NCBI GenBank assembly: GCA_021234155.1
Contig: JAJEKV010000014.1
Location: 12,813,836 to 12,877,835 of the forward strand
Length of the DNA stretch: 64,000 nucleotides
Direction: 5' to 3'
DNA from: Isoetes taiwanensis
Lineage: Eukaryota; Streptophyta; Lycopodiopsida; Isoetales; Isoetaceae
Of this stretch, positions 63,593 through 64,000 are shown piece by piece. Numbering within the stretch: the stretch's first letter is position 1; every line of letters begins with the position of its first letter. Made by a program: the position numbers and the translations under genes. The notes beneath the pieces are model-generated. The model saw only the letters and a program-made list of their open reading frames with translations. It did no database searches and was not told the origin of the DNA.

Positions 63593-64000
63593 ATGGCTCC
63601 AAAACAAAAGTTCCAGTGAGCAAGAACCAATGGAAGATCGGGGAGACTTGAGCCTTTCAGAGATAGATCTCTTCCTCCTAATTTTGCAAGTGGATTACTT
63701 CAAAAAGCTGCCTTATCGGTTTGAGTTGAATATGCCTACTCCATTGCCTACTTTTGATTCGGCATGAGTGCTAATACTTTTCTAAGAGTCTTTGAAGATT
63801 ATTACGAGGGATTTTGGCTTCAAAAAGGATGCAAGCTATCACAATTCGAAAAGTGTTTTAAAGAGGAAAGTGAAATTTGGTGCTTGGTTGACTTATGAGA
63901 AGCTTATGGGAACCACTTCTTGGGATGACCTTGTCACCAAGTTTTTGGACAGGTTTGGAAAAGCGTCTTTGCTCCTAAAGACCTTGTTAATGAGTTGCAA
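63593..64000 (+). pseudogene. B4 gag, N-terminal part, broken
   Basis: The ATG at 63,593 gives MAPKQKFQ and a TGA. An overlapping frame carries SSSEQEPMEDRGDLSL and PYRFELNMPTPLPTFDSA, matching B1 YFELNMPTHVPTFDPSM. Further pieces (FEDYYEGFWLQKGCKLSQFE) follow in another frame to the window end. It is a diverged relative of family-B gag. Confidence 0.7.

Larger units (their letters stand above)
61660..64000 (+). mobile_element. B4: related Ty3/gypsy element, 5' part only
   Basis: Starts TGTTGCCCCCAAAGGGCAAC (an inverted repeat of TGTTGCCC) inside B3 integrase, preceded by GCCAAT. It includes an LTR, a PBS-like TGGCACCAGAGC at 62,470-62,481 (10 of 12 bases of TGGTATCAGAGC), a leader whose last ~100 bp matches the B1/B2 leader, and gag. 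The 3' LTR boundary is not resolved and the element continues beyond the window. Confidence 0.7.

Overview
The window looks like repeat-dominated chromatin from a large land-plant genome. I see no intact host gene. The plant assignment rests on Ty3/gypsy and L1-type lineages of plant type, a captured LRR-receptor-kinase fragment and a plant-style DxNG FCP1-like phosphatase exon. A fern or lycophyte is plausible but is inference only.

Layout. 1-7,472: an L1-type LINE (LINE-A) with a poly(A) tail, interrupted at 1.94-3.34 kb by an insertion carrying a captured FCP1-like exon. It sits in a second LINE (LINE-B, to about 9.5 kb). 9.5-10.57 kb: microsatellites and T-rich DNA. 10,569-24,418: one complete but decayed minus-strand chromodomain Ty3/gypsy element (G1), with 5-bp target duplications (TACTG), two LTRs, a primer-binding site and a polypurine tract. 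The T-rich DNA resumes to about 26 kb, then comes a truncated LINE (LINE-C). 27.6-64 kb: a head-to-tail array of plus-strand copies of another Ty3/gypsy family (B1, B2, B3) and a relative (B4). The array is broken by LINE-D, a long-TIR MITE, a tandem Helentron-like pair, a TIR element carrying receptor-kinase fragments, foldback elements and a GC-rich LINE (LINE-E, 51.7-57.8 kb).

The most notable system is in G1. Between its primer-binding site and gag it carries two extra reading frames. The first (start codon at 22,186, minus strand) begins MARTKQTARK, identical to the first nine residues of mature histone H3 after methionine removal. The second (about 18.74-20.24 kb) is unrecognised. Each is preceded by what looks like the same module: two copies of an imperfect stem-loop, a CTATAAATAG box about 100 bp before the ATG, and a shared 16-bp start-proximal motif. 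G1 also encodes a chromodomain-like segment at the end of its integrase. One element may therefore combine a histone-tail mimic with a putative histone-tail reader.

Family B has an RNase H domain with all four acidic residues upstream of the reverse transcriptase, while the RNase H in the usual place has lost catalytic residues. LINE-C and LINE-D both place ORF2 in frame with ORF1 behind a single TAG. All copies are decayed to some degree. Functional statements therefore apply to the families, not to these copies.
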